Part shown: positions 8,295-18,244 of the stretch, piece after piece
Layout of the letters: each line of letters begins with the position of its first letter
Numbering within the stretch: the stretch's first letter is position 1
NCBI GenBank assembly: GCA_020845805.1
Contig: JADLFD010000545.1
Span: 1 to 34,971 of the forward strand
Reading direction: 5' to 3'
Length of the DNA stretch: 34,971 nucleotides
Source of the DNA: Verrucomicrobiales bacterium
Lineage (GTDB): Bacteria; Verrucomicrobiota; Verrucomicrobiia; Limisphaerales; CAIMTB01
Translations under genes and position numbers: made by a program
The notes under the pieces: model-generated
What the model was told of the DNA's origin: nothing
What the model saw: only the letters and a program-made list of their open reading frames with translations
The model's database searches: none

Positions 8295-10262
8295 TTAGCG
8301 ACGGAGCGATTCGAAGTTCTCGCCGGGCGAGGGGGGTTCCGCGCGTCCGCCCAGGTGGCGGGCGAGGAACGCTTCCACCGCCGCGGCAAAGCGGAGTCGG
8401 GCGGCGAGGGAACGGATCGAGGCGCCCTCCTCGGGGAAGTAGAGGTACTCCACCGGACGCTGGTTCGCCCGCAGGGCGGTGACGAACGCGTCCATGCTGG
8501 CGAGGGGGATGTCCGGGTCACGCGAGGTGACAGCGAGCAGGATGGGACTCTGGATCTTGGCCACGTGGGTGACGGGCGAATGCGCGCGCAGGCGTTCGAG
8601 GTCGTTGGTCGGATGGCCCACGCGACGTTCGAGGGCGGCGCGCATGCCCGGGGCGGAGGCGGGTACGGACTGGATCATGGCGAGGAGATCGAGGGGGCCG
8701 GACTCACTGACGCCGGCTGCGAAGGCGCCGGGATGGAGGGCGAGGGCGGCCGTGGCGGCGTAGCCGCCGAATCCGGTTCCCATGATCGCGACTCGTTTGG
8801 GATCCGCGTGGCCCTGGCGCACGGCCCAGTCGCGTGCGTCGACGAGATCCTGCAGCAATTTGCCGCCCCACTCTTTGTCGCCGGCGGAGAAGTGTCCTTT
8901 GCCGTAGCCGGTCGAGCCACGGAAGTTGGCCTGCACCACGGCATATCCGCGGTTGGCGAGCCATTGGGATTCGGGGTGCAGGCCCCACCCGGTGCGGGAC
9001 CAGGGACCCCCGTGGACGAGGACGACGGTGGGCAGGTTCTTGGCTTCCACGCCGAGGGGCAGGGTGAGGTAGCCTTCGATGCTCAGGCCGTCGCGCGCCT
9101 TGAATTCGAAGTGCCGCATCGGAGCCAGGGATTGGTCGGCGAGGGCAGGTGTCTCGGGGAACAGCGGCGTGACCTCTTTGCGATCGCGTCGGTAGAGCGC
9201 GAACTGCACGGGGGCCACGTCCTGGGTGAAGCTGACGGTCCAAAGGTTGTTGGCCACGTCGCGGCTGACGATGTCGACATCGGCATCACGAAAGCGGCGA
9301 AGTGCGGCGAGGTCGGCGAGGAGATTGGTATCGGCCACCTGCCACACCAAGCGCGAGCGCTGGATCTGGACGCCATCCAGCGTGTTGGAGAACGGGTGGA
9401 GGGACGCGGCCAGGACGTCGTAACGCGCGTCCTGGGAGAGGGCGCGGGATTTGCCGGTGGCCAGATTGATTTCGAGCAGGCGCGGCGCGGGGGCGCCCAC
9501 GCTGGAGATGAGCCAGACATTGGTGCCGCCGGCGCTGAATCCAGCCACGCGCCCCAGGGAATCGTCAGTTCCCGAGCGCAGGATGGGACGCCAGACGGAG
9601 CGCGGATCCGAGCGTGTGCTGAGGGCGAGGTCGCCGTTGGGTTGCAGCACCTGGGCGAGGCGGATTTGGAGATCGGAATCGGCGTACCAGGCGCTGATGT
9701 CACCGGGATTCTCCGCCTCGAGCGTCAGGGCGCCGTTGCGCACATCGACGCGGAAAACGTCGGCGAGGCGATGATCGCGCAAGTTCAGGGTGACCAGGAT
9801 TTCGTCCAGCACGCGCGGGCTGGTGGCGATTAAGCGCGCCTGGGCGCCTGGAAACGGGGTGAGATCCCGCACGATGCCGGAGTCCACGTGCGCTTGCATC
9901 AGGTGCGCATTACCCAGCGCATCGACTTCCTGGAGGTAGAGCAGCGCCTGGCCGTCCGATTGCCACGCGGGCTGGCGGATGGCACCGCGGGCGTAAGGGG
10001 AGACGATGCGGGTCGCGTTGGTAGCGGCGGCCAGGGTGGGGTCGACGGGTCGCACCCAGAGGGCGGTGACTCCGTTGGTGGCGCCGAGCCAGGCGAGGCG
10101 TTTTCCATCGGGTGAAACCAGCGGGGCACCATGCACCGGCGGCGCGAACAGTTTCCCGCGGGGAATCAACGGTGCGGGCTCGGCGCCGGAGGCCGGCTGT
10201 GCCGCGGTCACCAGCAGTGAAACCAGGGAGAACAGCGGGAGGCGTCGGAACAGGGCGATCAT
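8295..10262 (-). CDS. Exported prolyl-oligopeptidase (S9) family homologue lacking catalytic Ser and His
   Basis: The 655-residue product starts at ATG 10262, which gives a clean signal peptide ending near PASGA. An N-terminal WD/PD40-like beta-propeller (about 35-390) is followed by an alpha/beta-hydrolase domain (about 400-655) with VVLVHGGPWSRTGW and RGSTGYGKGHF. In active S9 enzymes the nucleophile elbow reads GxSxGG; here it reads IMGTGFGGY, with Gly497 at the Ser position. The catalytic His, normally in a PxEGHGF motif, is replaced by Ala614 in FPEEGASIRS. The Asp region (SRD582PD584IP) is kept. The reading frame is intact over the whole length, so this looks like a pseudoenzyme rather than a decayed gene. 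Its role could be binding peptide or acting as a scaffold; this is inference. Confidence 0.87.
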   Translation of the reverse strand: MIALFRRLPLFSLVSLLVTAAQPASGAEPAPLIPRGKLFAPPVHGAPLVSPDGKRLAWLGATNGVTALWVRPVDPTLAAATNATRIVSPYARGAIRQPAWQSDGQALLYLQEVDALGNAHLMQAHVDSGIVRDLTPFPGAQARLIATSPRVLDEILVTLNLRDHRLADVFRVDVRNGALTLEAENPGDISAWYADSDLQIRLAQVLQPNGDLALSTRSDPRSVWRPILRSGTDDSLGRVAGFSAGGTNVWLISSVGAPAPRLLEINLATGKSRALSQDARYDVLAASLHPFSNTLDGVQIQRSRLVWQVADTNLLADLAALRRFRDADVDIVSRDVANNLWTVSFTQDVAPVQFALYRRDRKEVTPLFPETPALADQSLAPMRHFEFKARDGLSIEGYLTLPLGVEAKNLPTVVLVHGGPWSRTGWGLHPESQWLANRGYAVVQANFRGSTGYGKGHFSAGDKEWGGKLLQDLVDARDWAVRQGHADPKRVAIMGTGFGGYAATAALALHPGAFAAGVSESGPLDLLAMIQSVPASAPGMRAALERRVGHPTNDLERLRAHSPVTHVAKIQSPILLAVTSRDPDIPLASMDAFVTALRANQRPVEYLYFPEEGASIRSLAARLRFAAAVEAFLARHLGGRAEPPSPGENFESLRR

Positions 10263-10541
10263 CGTAGGGCGCGCCGAGTCAGCCAAGGGTGGCGGCGGAG
10301 GGCAAAGCGAATCTGGGGCGCGCGGCGGGTTGGGGTGCACGACATTTGATTTGCGGAAGGCAGAAACGACCGGCCGAACGGGAAGACCTGAATGAGGTGG
10401 GAGTCGACTTGGCTGGTGTCCGCCTCTGCGGAATCCCTGGACCCACCTGGTTCATCCCGTCCTCCCTCTCCAGAGCAATACTCCTGTCGTGCGCGCGGCG
10501 GGTTGCCCAGCGCCCCGGGTCGGGGTCAACATGCTGTCGTG
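10263..10541. promoter_or_regulatory. Divergent intergenic region
   Basis: These 279 nt separate the start of the leftward S9 homologue gene from the start of the rightward beta-propeller gene and must hold both promoters. I see no convincing -35/-10 pair, operator or long inverted repeat. Both frames extend into it, but the family-like N-termini begin at 10262 and 10542. Confidence 0.4.
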
Positions 10542-11543
10542 ATGAACGCGAGCGTGTCGAAGGCCGCCTGGGTCAGGAGTGGGATGCGACCCGGGAGGGG
10601 GCACGGTTTTGGGATCATGGCGGCCTTGGTGTTGCTGGGAGCAGTCGGAGTGCGTGCAGCGGAGGATCCCAAGCCGGACTGGCCCCAGCATGTCCTGACC
10701 GCCGACCGCTGGTGGTGGGTGAACCTTCCCGAGGGCAAACGGGTCGATGCCTCCGGCCTGTTACGTCGTCCGTCCGGGGAGTGGTGGACGGTGAACGACC
10801 AGAACGGCTTTGTCTGGCGCATGACGTTGGGCGAGTCGACCAACGTCGCGGACCTGGTGCGCGTTCCCGATCTGATCACGCCTGAGCAGGTGGGGGCGCT
10901 GACGGGCCAGCCGCGGGCACGTCTCGATGCCGAAGGGCTGGCCCAGGATGCCGAGGGCCGCGTTTATATTTCAGAGGAGGAGCGGCGTTGGATTCTGCGG
11001 TGGGACCCGGGGACGCGGAAACTGGAACGGCTCCCGATCGATTGGTCGTCGGTGATGGCTTCGTTTCATCCCACCGACCGCAACGCGTCGTTCGAGGGGG
11101 TCACCGTGGGAGGGGATCGGCTCTGGGTGGCCAACGAACGGCAGATCGGCCGCCTCATTGAAGTGGACCTGAAGACGCTGCGGGTGATGGGGGATTTTGC
11201 CGTGGCCCCCGCCGAGACCCCTGGCGAGGACACGCACTACACGGATCTCGCCTGGTTCGACGATTCGCTGTGGGTGCTGTTGCGCGACGTGCGGAAGGTG
11301 CTGCGGGTGGACGTGAAGGCCCGGAAGGTGACGGCGGAGTTTGATTTCGCGGAAATGGAGACCCGCCGCGCGGTGGCCTACGGCCCGATCTACTCGCCGG
11401 GCCTGATGGAAGGGTTGTGGGTGGACGCCGAGTTCATCTGGCTGCTGTCCGACAACAACGGTCTGGGACGACGCGTGAATCCGAGTGACGCGCGCCCGAC
11501 GTTGTTCCGCTGTCCGCGACCCGATTGCTCCGCGCCGAAGTGA
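10542..11543 (+). CDS. Exported beta-propeller protein, phytase-esterase-like / SdiA-regulated-like
   Basis: This protein of 333 residues has a hydrophobic segment (IMAALVLLGAVGVRA, about 26-40) acting as signal sequence or anchor. The rest is a beta-propeller with repeated strand blocks: DASGLLRRPSGEWWTVNDQNG, LDAEGLAQDAEGRVYISEE, FEGVTVGGDRLWVANE, and LWVLLRDVRKVLRVD. The pattern 'sGL...g..w.vnDq.g' followed by 'EGla...dGr.yi..E' is that of the PF13449 (esterase-like activity of phytase) and SdiA-regulated groups. A periplasmic or cell-surface location is likely; the ligand is unknown. The start at 10542 is chosen because the upstream part of the frame is low-complexity and unlike protein; an internal Met about 15 codons later is an alternative. 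It converges with ureG, with only 4 nt between stop codons. Confidence 0.72.
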   Translation: MNASVSKAAWVRSGMRPGRGHGFGIMAALVLLGAVGVRAAEDPKPDWPQHVLTADRWWWVNLPEGKRVDASGLLRRPSGEWWTVNDQNGFVWRMTLGESTNVADLVRVPDLITPEQVGALTGQPRARLDAEGLAQDAEGRVYISEEERRWILRWDPGTRKLERLPIDWSSVMASFHPTDRNASFEGVTVGGDRLWVANERQIGRLIEVDLKTLRVMGDFAVAPAETPGEDTHYTDLAWFDDSLWVLLRDVRKVLRVDVKARKVTAEFDFAEMETRRAVAYGPIYSPGLMEGLWVDAEFIWLLSDNNGLGRRVNPSDARPTLFRCPRPDCSAPK

Positions 11544-11547
11544 GCTG

Positions 11548-12399
11548 TCAGGGTGCCGCCGCCAACGGCGCCGACGGCGGCGAGTGCGGATGCTGGTGGG
11601 GGAGGCCCAGGGCGTGCTGCCAGGCGTGGAGGAGGTGGTCGAGGATGGTCTCCATCCCCGTGCCGTGCTTCACCGCGGCGAAGACGAACGGGCCGTCGCC
11701 CCGCATGCGACGCGCGTCGCGATCCATTACTTGAAGATCAGCGCCCACCTGGGGGGCGAGGTCGATCTTGTTGATGACCAGGAGATCGGTCTGGGTGATG
11801 CCGGGTCCGCCCTTGCGCGGAATCTTATCACCGCCGGCGACGTCGATGACCTGGATGGTGAAGTCCGCCAGTTCCCGGCTGAAACAGGCGGCCAGGTTGT
11901 CGCCGCCGGATTCGAGCAGCAGGAGGTCGGGATGAAACTTCGCGTGGAGTTCCTCGAGGGCGAGGAGGTTGGGGGTGATGTCTTCGCGGATGGCGGCATG
12001 GGGGCAGCCGCCGGTTTCCACGGCGCGGATGCGTTCGGCGGGCAGGGCCTCGTGACGGATGAGAAACTCGCCGTCCTCGCGGGTGAAGATGTCGTTGGTG
12101 ACCGCGGCGAGATTCAGGCGGGTGCGCAGGTGGCGGCAGAGTTGCAGCATGAGCGCAGTCTTCCCGCTGCCGACGGGCCCGCCGACTCCCACGGTGAAGG
12201 CGCGTTGGGTGAAGTCGCGATCGAGCGGTCGATCGCGCAGGTGGAAATGCCCGGGATGCTCGAGGTGTTCGTGGGTGTGAGGATGGGTGTGGTCATGCCC
12301 GTGCCCATGCCCATGAGCGTGCCCGTGATCATGACCGGAGGTTGAGCCCGGGGGCGGCGTGTGCGGGAGAGAGGCGGGGGAGTTTGGGGCCGAGTTCAT
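11548..12399 (-). CDS. ureG: Urease accessory GTPase UreG with histidine-rich N-terminal tail
   Basis: UreG is the SIMIBI-class GTPase that delivers Ni2+ to apo-urease together with UreD and UreF in the cytoplasm. Family marks seen are the P-loop GPVGSGKT (74-81), the Ni-binding CPH motif in [40 protein letters not shown] and the [10 protein letters not shown] guanine-specificity motif. The product is 283 residues against about 200-215 for a minimal UreG. The extra length is an N-terminal tail with 15 histidines between residues 23 and 53 plus a short C-terminal extension with HQHPH. Such tails bind or store nickel in some UreG and HypB proteins. It is the last gene of the urea block, 14 nt after ureF. 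No ureE is present in the window, so the tail may take over nickel supply (inference). Confidence 0.95.
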   Translation of the reverse strand: MNSAPNSPASLPHTPPPGSTSGHDHGHAHGHGHGHDHTHPHTHEHLEHPGHFHLRDRPLDRDFTQRAFTVGVGGPVGSGKTALMLQLCRHLRTRLNLAAVTNDIFTREDGEFLIRHEALPAERIRAVETGGCPHAAIREDITPNLLALEELHAKFHPDLLLLESGGDNLAACFSRELADFTIQVIDVAGGDKIPRKGGPGITQTDLLVINKIDLAPQVGADLQVMDRDARRMRGDGPFVFAAVKHGTGMETILDHLLHAWQHALGLPHQHPHSPPSAPLAAAP

Positions 12400-12413
12400 G
12401 GCGTGGGGAGCGG

Positions 12414-13133
12414 TCAGGTGTGGAACAGTCGGGCGTCGAGACGATCGTGGGTGCCCTGCCACAGGTCGATCATCGGAGCCGTTTGGGCGAGGTCGTCGAG
12501 GGTGTACGCGATGGCCTGGGTGGCGAGTTGGTCGGCCTCGGCGGTCAGGTGCTGTTGAATACGCTGGGCCTCGAGGGGGCCAACGAGGTTGAGGCGGATG
12601 GCGGCGGACACGACGCTGCGCAGGTGTTGGTAGAGGAAGAGTTGCAGGGCATCGGGGCGCGGAATGTCGAGGTGCGCGAGGGCGGCGCCGAACACAGGGG
12701 CGAAATGGCCGGGATCCGGGGAGGCCAGGTGGGGGAGATCGAAGGCATGCGACACGGCGCGGGCGAAAGCTTTTCCCTGCAGGCGGCTGGCGCGATGGGC
12801 GACGTGGTTGGAGGTCCACGCGTCGCACACGGCATCGCAGTGCGGCAGCGAGGTGGGGTCGCGATGGGCGGTGGCGACGAACGGAAGGGACGCGCGCGCG
12901 GCCTGTCGCAGGCTGGTGGCCATGAACCGCGGGAGGTCGTCGCGCTGCCGGATCACGCCGTGCTGCCGTGCGCTTTCGAGTCCGTTGGAATGCAGGAAGC
13001 CGCCGGCGGGAAAGGCGGAATCCGCGAGCTGCCACAGTCGCCAGCGCGTGATGTCCGGACCCGGCGCACGCGCACGCGGGGCATCCGGGTGGGAACCGGG
13101 AGTCCGGGCGAGGGGCGGGGTCGGCATGGCCAA
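12414..13133 (-). CDS. ureF: Urease accessory protein UreF
   Basis: The product is 239 residues and all alpha-helical by appearance. It carries the UreF signature [21 protein letters not shown] near residues 33-53, followed by family-like blocks [18 protein letters not shown] and [14 protein letters not shown]. UreF bridges UreD and UreG in the urease activation complex and controls GTPase-coupled nickel transfer. The N-terminal 27 residues are Pro/Ala-rich and unlike the family core. ATG 13133 is the frame start and ATG 13127 an alternative. It lies 34 nt after ureC and 14 nt before ureG on the same strand, consistent with one transcript. Confidence 0.93.
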   Translation of the reverse strand: MAMPTPPLARTPGSHPDAPRARAPGPDITRWRLWQLADSAFPAGGFLHSNGLESARQHGVIRQRDDLPRFMATSLRQAARASLPFVATAHRDPTSLPHCDAVCDAWTSNHVAHRASRLQGKAFARAVSHAFDLPHLASPDPGHFAPVFGAALAHLDIPRPDALQLFLYQHLRSVVSAAIRLNLVGPLEAQRIQQHLTAEADQLATQAIAYTLDDLAQTAPMIDLWQGTHDRLDARLFHT

Positions 13134-13167
13134 GGCGGGTCGGGGATCGACGGGTGGGACGGCCGCC

Positions 13168-14883
13168 CTAGAACAGGGAGTAACGTTGGGCGAGGGGGAG
13201 GCGGGCGACCGGTTCGCAGGTGAGAGGGATTCCGTCGGCGGTGACGGCGTAGGTTTCCGGGTCGACGGTGATCTTGGGCAGGGCGTGGTTGTGGATCATG
13301 TCGCGTTTGCCGAGGTGCCGGCAGCCCTGGACTGCTTCGAGGCGTTTGACGAGACCATAGGCCTCGGCGGCGCCGGAGGATTTGCAGAGGGCGCTGACGA
13401 AGGCGATGGAACTGCGGGCGGGGGCGGTACCCCACGCGCCGAACATGGGGCGCATGATCACCGGCTGCGGGGTGGGGATACTCGCGTTGGGATCGCCCAT
13501 CTGGGCCCAGGCGATGAAGCCGCCCTTGATCACGAGCTCGGGTTTGATGCCGAAGAAAGCCGGTTTCCAGAGGACGAGATCGGCGAGTTTGCCGACTTCC
13601 ACGGAACCGACCCAGCGGCTGACGCCGTGGGCGATGGCGGGGTTGATGGTGTATTTGGCGATGTAACGGCGGATGCGGAGATTGTCGTGCGCGGCGGGGT
13701 CTCCGGGCAGGGAGCCGCGCTGGCGTTTCATTTTGTCGGCTGTCTGCCAGGTGCGGGTGATGACTTCGCCGATGCGACCCCTGGCCTGGCTGTCGCTGCT
13801 CATCATGCTGATGGCGCCGAGGTCGTGGAGGATGTCCTCGGCGGCGATGGTTTCGCCGCGGATGCGGCTTTCGGCGAAGGCCACATCCTCGGGGAGGTTG
13901 GGATCGAGGTGATGGCACACCATGAGCATGTCGAGGTGCTCGTCGATGGTGTTGACCGTGTAGGGGCGGGTGGGGTTGGTGGAGCTGGGGAGGACGTTGG
14001 GTTGGCCGCAGACGCGGATGATGTCGGGGGCATGGCCGCCCCCGGCGCCTTCCGAATGGTAGGTGTGGATGGTGCGTCCGCCGATGGCGGCGAGGGTGGC
14101 CTCCACGAAGCCGGATTCGTTGAGGGTATCCGTGTGGATGGTGACCTGGACGTCGTGTTCATCGGCCACGCGCAGGCAGCAATCGATGGCGGCGGGGGAG
14201 GTGCCCCAGTCCTCGTGAAGCTTGAGACCGATGGCGCCGGCGCGGATTTGTTCGGGAAGCCCTTGGGGCAGGGAGGTATTACCCTTTCCGGTGAAGCCGA
14301 AGTTGAGCGGGAGCGCGTCGGTGGACTGCAGCATGGCGCGCAGGTGGAAGGCGCCGGGGGTGCAGGTGGTGGCGCAGGTGCCCGTGGCGGGTCCAGTGCC
14401 ACCGCCGATCATGGTGGTGATGCCGGCGGCGATGGCTTCGAAAGCCTGCTGCGGGCAGATGAAATGGATATGCGTATCGAGGGCGCCGGCGGTGACGATC
14501 TGCCCTTCGCCGGCGATGACCTCGGTGGTCACCCCGACCACCATCCCCTCGGTCACGCCGTCCATGACATCGGGATTGCCGGCCTTGCCGATGCCGGCGA
14601 TGAGGCCGCCCTTGATCCCGATGTCGGCTTTGTAGATCCCGGTATGATCGACGATCAGCGCGTTGGTGATGACGCAGTCGAGGGCGAGGTCGGGTGCGAT
14701 GCCGGCGGCCTGGCCCATGCCTTCACGGATGGTTTTGCCGCCGCCGAATTTGCATTCGTCGCCGTAGACCGCGTGATCGCGTTCGATCTGCAGGACGAGC
14801 GAGGTGTCGCCAAGCCGGACGCGGTCGCCGGTGGTGGGTCCGAACATGTCGGCGTAGTGCCGGCGATTCATGGACTGGGCCAT
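13168..14883 (-). CDS. ureC: Urease subunit alpha (catalytic), UreC
   Basis: This 571-residue, full-length catalytic subunit hydrolyses urea to ammonia and carbamate at a dinuclear Ni centre in the cytoplasm. The Ni ligands are visible: His138 and His140 in [11 protein letters not shown], Lys221 (the lysine that is carbamylated) in GLKLHEDWG, the His of [12 protein letters not shown], and Asp364 in SSDSQ. The mobile flap has the expected MVCHH. Residue numbers run one ahead of the Sporosarcina enzyme. One departure is Arg368 in SDSQARGR, where the family has Met (SDSQAMGR); the codon is AGG, one base from ATG, and the frame is otherwise intact. The ATG at 14883 gives [20 protein letters not shown] four codons later is a possible alternative. 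It lies 50 nt after the fused ureAB. Confidence 0.97.
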   Translation of the reverse strand: MAQSMNRRHYADMFGPTTGDRVRLGDTSLVLQIERDHAVYGDECKFGGGKTIREGMGQAAGIAPDLALDCVITNALIVDHTGIYKADIGIKGGLIAGIGKAGNPDVMDGVTEGMVVGVTTEVIAGEGQIVTAGALDTHIHFICPQQAFEAIAAGITTMIGGGTGPATGTCATTCTPGAFHLRAMLQSTDALPLNFGFTGKGNTSLPQGLPEQIRAGAIGLKLHEDWGTSPAAIDCCLRVADEHDVQVTIHTDTLNESGFVEATLAAIGGRTIHTYHSEGAGGGHAPDIIRVCGQPNVLPSSTNPTRPYTVNTIDEHLDMLMVCHHLDPNLPEDVAFAESRIRGETIAAEDILHDLGAISMMSSDSQARGRIGEVITRTWQTADKMKRQRGSLPGDPAAHDNLRIRRYIAKYTINPAIAHGVSRWVGSVEVGKLADLVLWKPAFFGIKPELVIKGGFIAWAQMGDPNASIPTPQPVIMRPMFGAWGTAPARSSIAFVSALCKSSGAAEAYGLVKRLEAVQGCRHLGKRDMIHNHALPKITVDPETYAVTADGIPLTCEPVARLPLAQRYSLF

Positions 14884-14933
14884 AAGAGCAGCGGGGAAAG
14901 GGGACGAGTCTTCGGAGTGGAGGAGGTGGGGCG

Positions 14934-15701
<768 letters not shown>

Positions 15702-15777
15702 GAGCGTGGGTGCGGGAGAGGTCGGGATCGTGGGGGCGAAGTAAGGAAGGGGAAAGCGTGGCGGAGCCTGGATTGGG

Positions 15778-16680
15778 TTACCAGCGGCGAGCCCAGGGGT
15801 GAGCCGGGGCGGCGGTGGCGCCGGCGCCGGGATGATCGGGCGCAAGGCTGCCCGAGTCGTCGGGTTTGGTTTGGGCAGCGGGGATGTGCAGCCAGCGCAT
15901 CAGGAGATTTTGGATGCGGGTCGGGGAGTCGGCGGCGAGGCGCACCAGGAGTCCGTCGCGCAGCGGGCTGGCGCTGGCCACGAGGGGAAGTCGCGGGGCG
16001 AGCGGGAGCGCGTGGATTTCAATGCGGGCGAGGTCGGCTGCGGCGCGCAGGCGGGGACCGAGCAGAACGAGCGTGGCGAGGCAGTCGTAGCCTCCGGTGC
16101 GGAAGGCGCCGGCCACCTCTTCGTTTTGGGCCTCGAGTTCGAGTTGGTCGAGGAGGACGAGGGTCCCCTCGACCTGGATTTCGGTGCGACTCCGGTAGGA
16201 GGCGAAGGCCCAGCGTTCCCCGCGCGCCACGCGTCCGGCGGACATCCAATCGACGAGCGCGAGCGAGGCTGTGGCGGTGAGGTGGAGGGTCTGGGACTGG
16301 GCGTAGCGGGATTCGGCGAAGGGCTGGACCGGATCGGGCGCGGCGGTGAGGAGGGCGCCGTCGGCGATTTCGGCGTGGGTGACGTGGGTGGTGGAGAGTG
16401 CTTGGGGATCGCGGTAGATCTTGGTGGAGGACTGGGTTCCGACGACGGCGCAGGTGTGGGGGGCGAGGTGGATGTCGAGTCGGGTATGGTCGCCCGCCAC
16501 CGCGCCGCCGCCATAGGTGCTGAGGCAGGCGTGGACGACCGGACCGCGCGCCACGGGGGTCAGGAGTTTGAGCGGATCGGAAGCGTAGGCGCGCGTGACG
16601 GTGCTGGCGCCGGCCACCGATTCGACCCGGAGAACGGCCGCGCCCTCTCGGCGGAGCAGGCTGGGGGCGGTCGGGACCAC
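15778..16680 (-). CDS. ureD: Urease accessory protein UreD (UreH)
   Basis: The product has 300 residues. UreD is the scaffold that binds apo-urease and forms the nickel tunnel with UreF and UreG. Family-like blocks are [74 protein letters not shown] and [20 protein letters not shown]. The start is GTG at 16680 ([12 protein letters not shown]...); no ATG gives a complete N-terminus, and the Shine-Dalgarno is weak. The C-terminal 20 residues are Pro/Ala/Gly-rich and unlike the family. It lies 44 nt after urtE and 76 nt before ureAB, so it connects the transporter genes to the enzyme genes. Confidence 0.93.
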   Translation of the reverse strand: MVPTAPSLLRREGAAVLRVESVAGASTVTRAYASDPLKLLTPVARGPVVHACLSTYGGGAVAGDHTRLDIHLAPHTCAVVGTQSSTKIYRDPQALSTTHVTHAEIADGALLTAAPDPVQPFAESRYAQSQTLHLTATASLALVDWMSAGRVARGERWAFASYRSRTEIQVEGTLVLLDQLELEAQNEEVAGAFRTGGYDCLATLVLLGPRLRAAADLARIEIHALPLAPRLPLVASASPLRDGLLVRLAADSPTRIQNLLMRWLHIPAAQTKPDDSGSLAPDHPGAGATAAPAHPWARRW

Positions 16681-16724
16681 GGTGGGCGGGTGGGTCTAAA
16701 GTGGGGCGGGGTGCCGGTGGTGCC

Positions 16725-17480
16725 TCAGACCGTCAGGTGTCGTTTCACGCTTTCCTGATGAAGGTCCTGGATCGGGCCGTTGGCCACGACTGCGCCGCGG
16801 TCGAGGATGTAGAACCGGTCGCCGACCTCCACGCAAAAATCGAAATACTGTTCGACCAGGAGGATGCCGATGCGGCGTTCGGCGCGGAGCTTGCGGATGG
16901 CGTCGTTGATTTCGGCGGCGAAGTTGTGGTCCAGGCCGTCGGTACGGAGTTTGCGGATCGTATCCCCGATCTGGTCGATGATGTTGGGCTGGATGCCTTC
17001 GGTAGGCTCGTCGAGGAGCAGGATCTTGGGACTGGTGAGCAGGGCGCGGCCGATGGCGAGCTGTTGCTGCTGTCCGCCGCTGAGCACTCCGCCACGGCGC
17101 GTGAGCATCTCCTTGAGCACGGGGAAGAGGTCGAGGACGCGGTCGAGGTCGGCGCGGTAGTCCTTGCCTTGGGCGACGGCGCCAATCTGGAGATTCTCGG
17201 CGACGGTGAGGGTGGGGAAGATGTCGCGACCCTGGGGCACGTAGCCCAGGCCGAGGCGCGCGCGTTCTTCAGGGCGCAGGCCGTCGAGTCGGCGTCCGTC
17301 GAGTTCCACGGAGCCGGTGTCGGCCCGGACGTGGCCGACGATGGTCCGGAGCGTGGTGGTTTTACCGACCCCGTTGCGGCCCATGAGGCAGACCACTTCG
17401 CCCGGTTGGACGGTGAGGTCGATGCCGCGGAGGATGCGTGAGCCGTCGTAGGAGGCTTCGATTTGGCGGAGTTGGAGCAT
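16725..17480 (-). CDS. urtE: Urea ABC transporter ATPase UrtE
   Basis: This LivF-type ATPase of the urea importer has 251 residues. It shows Walker A GRNGVGKTT, the Q-loop region GYVPQGRDIFP, signature LSGGQQQQ, Walker B ILLLDEP and the UrtE-typical TEGIQPNIIDQI. The family is usually about 230 residues long. The excess is explained by a 20-residue internal duplication after the D-loop: IGDTIRKLR (171-179) is followed by INDAIRKLR (191-199) before the chain resumes at GILLVEQYFDF. At DNA level the copies are 16945-16970 and 16885-16910, with 19 of 26 bases identical. The start ATG shares one base with the urtD stop (TGATG), so translation is probably coupled. Confidence 0.95.
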   Translation of the reverse strand: MLQLRQIEASYDGSRILRGIDLTVQPGEVVCLMGRNGVGKTTTLRTIVGHVRADTGSVELDGRRLDGLRPEERARLGLGYVPQGRDIFPTLTVAENLQIGAVAQGKDYRADLDRVLDLFPVLKEMLTRRGGVLSGGQQQQLAIGRALLTSPKILLLDEPTEGIQPNIIDQIGDTIRKLRTDGLDHNFAAEINDAIRKLRAERRIGILLVEQYFDFCVEVGDRFYILDRGAVVANGPIQDLHQESVKRHLTV

Positions 17481-18244
17481 CAGGAATCACCGCGTTTCTT
17501 GCGACCGAGGTACACCTCGACGACGCGGGGGTTGTTTTGGACTTCGTCGACGTTGCCTTCGCACAGGACGGAGCCCTGGTGGAGGACGGTGACCTTGCGG
17601 GCGATCTGGCGGACGAAGACCATGTCGTGCTCGATGACCACGATGCTGTGTTTGCCGGCGAGGCTCATCAGCAATTCCCCGGTGCGGGCGGTTTCCTCAT
17701 CGGTCATACCGGCGGCGGGTTCATCGACCAGGAGCACCTTGGGATTCTGGGCGATGAGCATGCCGATCTCGAGCCACTGTTTCTGACCGTGGGAAAGGTT
17801 GCCGGCCTTGGAGTGGGCCACCTGGGACAGCCCGACGGTGGACAGGACCTCGTGGACCCGGTCGCGGTCGGCGGGTCGGACGCGGGAGAAGAGCGTGCTC
17901 AGGACGCCGCGGCGGCCTTCCAGGGAAAGCCAGATGTTCTCGAACACCGAGTGATCGGAGTAGACGGAAGGCGTCTGGAACTTTCGGCCGATGCCGAGCT
18001 GGTTGATTTCGCATTCATTGAGCGTGGTGAGGTCGGTATCGCGACCGAAGGTCACCGTGCCCTTGTCGGGCCGTGCGCGGCCGGTGATGAGGTCGAGCAT
18101 GGTGCTCTTGCCGGCGCCGTTGGGGCCGATGATCACGCGGAGCTCGCCCTCATCGAGGTAGAAGTTGAGTTCGTGGATGGCCTTGAAGCCCTCGAACGTT
18201 TTGCAGACGCCTTCGAGGCTGAGGATGAACGTCCGCGCGCTCAT
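17480..18244 (-). CDS. urtD: Urea ABC transporter ATPase UrtD
   Basis: This LivG-type ATPase has 254 residues. It shows Walker [10 protein letters not shown], the family block [20 protein letters not shown], signature [13 protein letters not shown], Walker B VLLVDEP and the H-loop region IVVIEHDM. It would form the ATPase heterodimer with UrtE under the UrtB-UrtC membrane pair. The start is ATG 18244, which overlaps the urtC stop by 4 nt (ATGA); the frame stays open upstream, but the family N-terminus [19 protein letters not shown] begins here. Its own stop overlaps the urtE start by one base. Confidence 0.95.
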   Translation of the reverse strand: MSARTFILSLEGVCKTFEGFKAIHELNFYLDEGELRVIIGPNGAGKSTMLDLITGRARPDKGTVTFGRDTDLTTLNECEINQLGIGRKFQTPSVYSDHSVFENIWLSLEGRRGVLSTLFSRVRPADRDRVHEVLSTVGLSQVAHSKAGNLSHGQKQWLEIGMLIAQNPKVLLVDEPAAGMTDEETARTGELLMSLAGKHSIVVIEHDMVFVRQIARKVTVLHQGSVLCEGNVDEVQNNPRVVEVYLGRKKRGDS

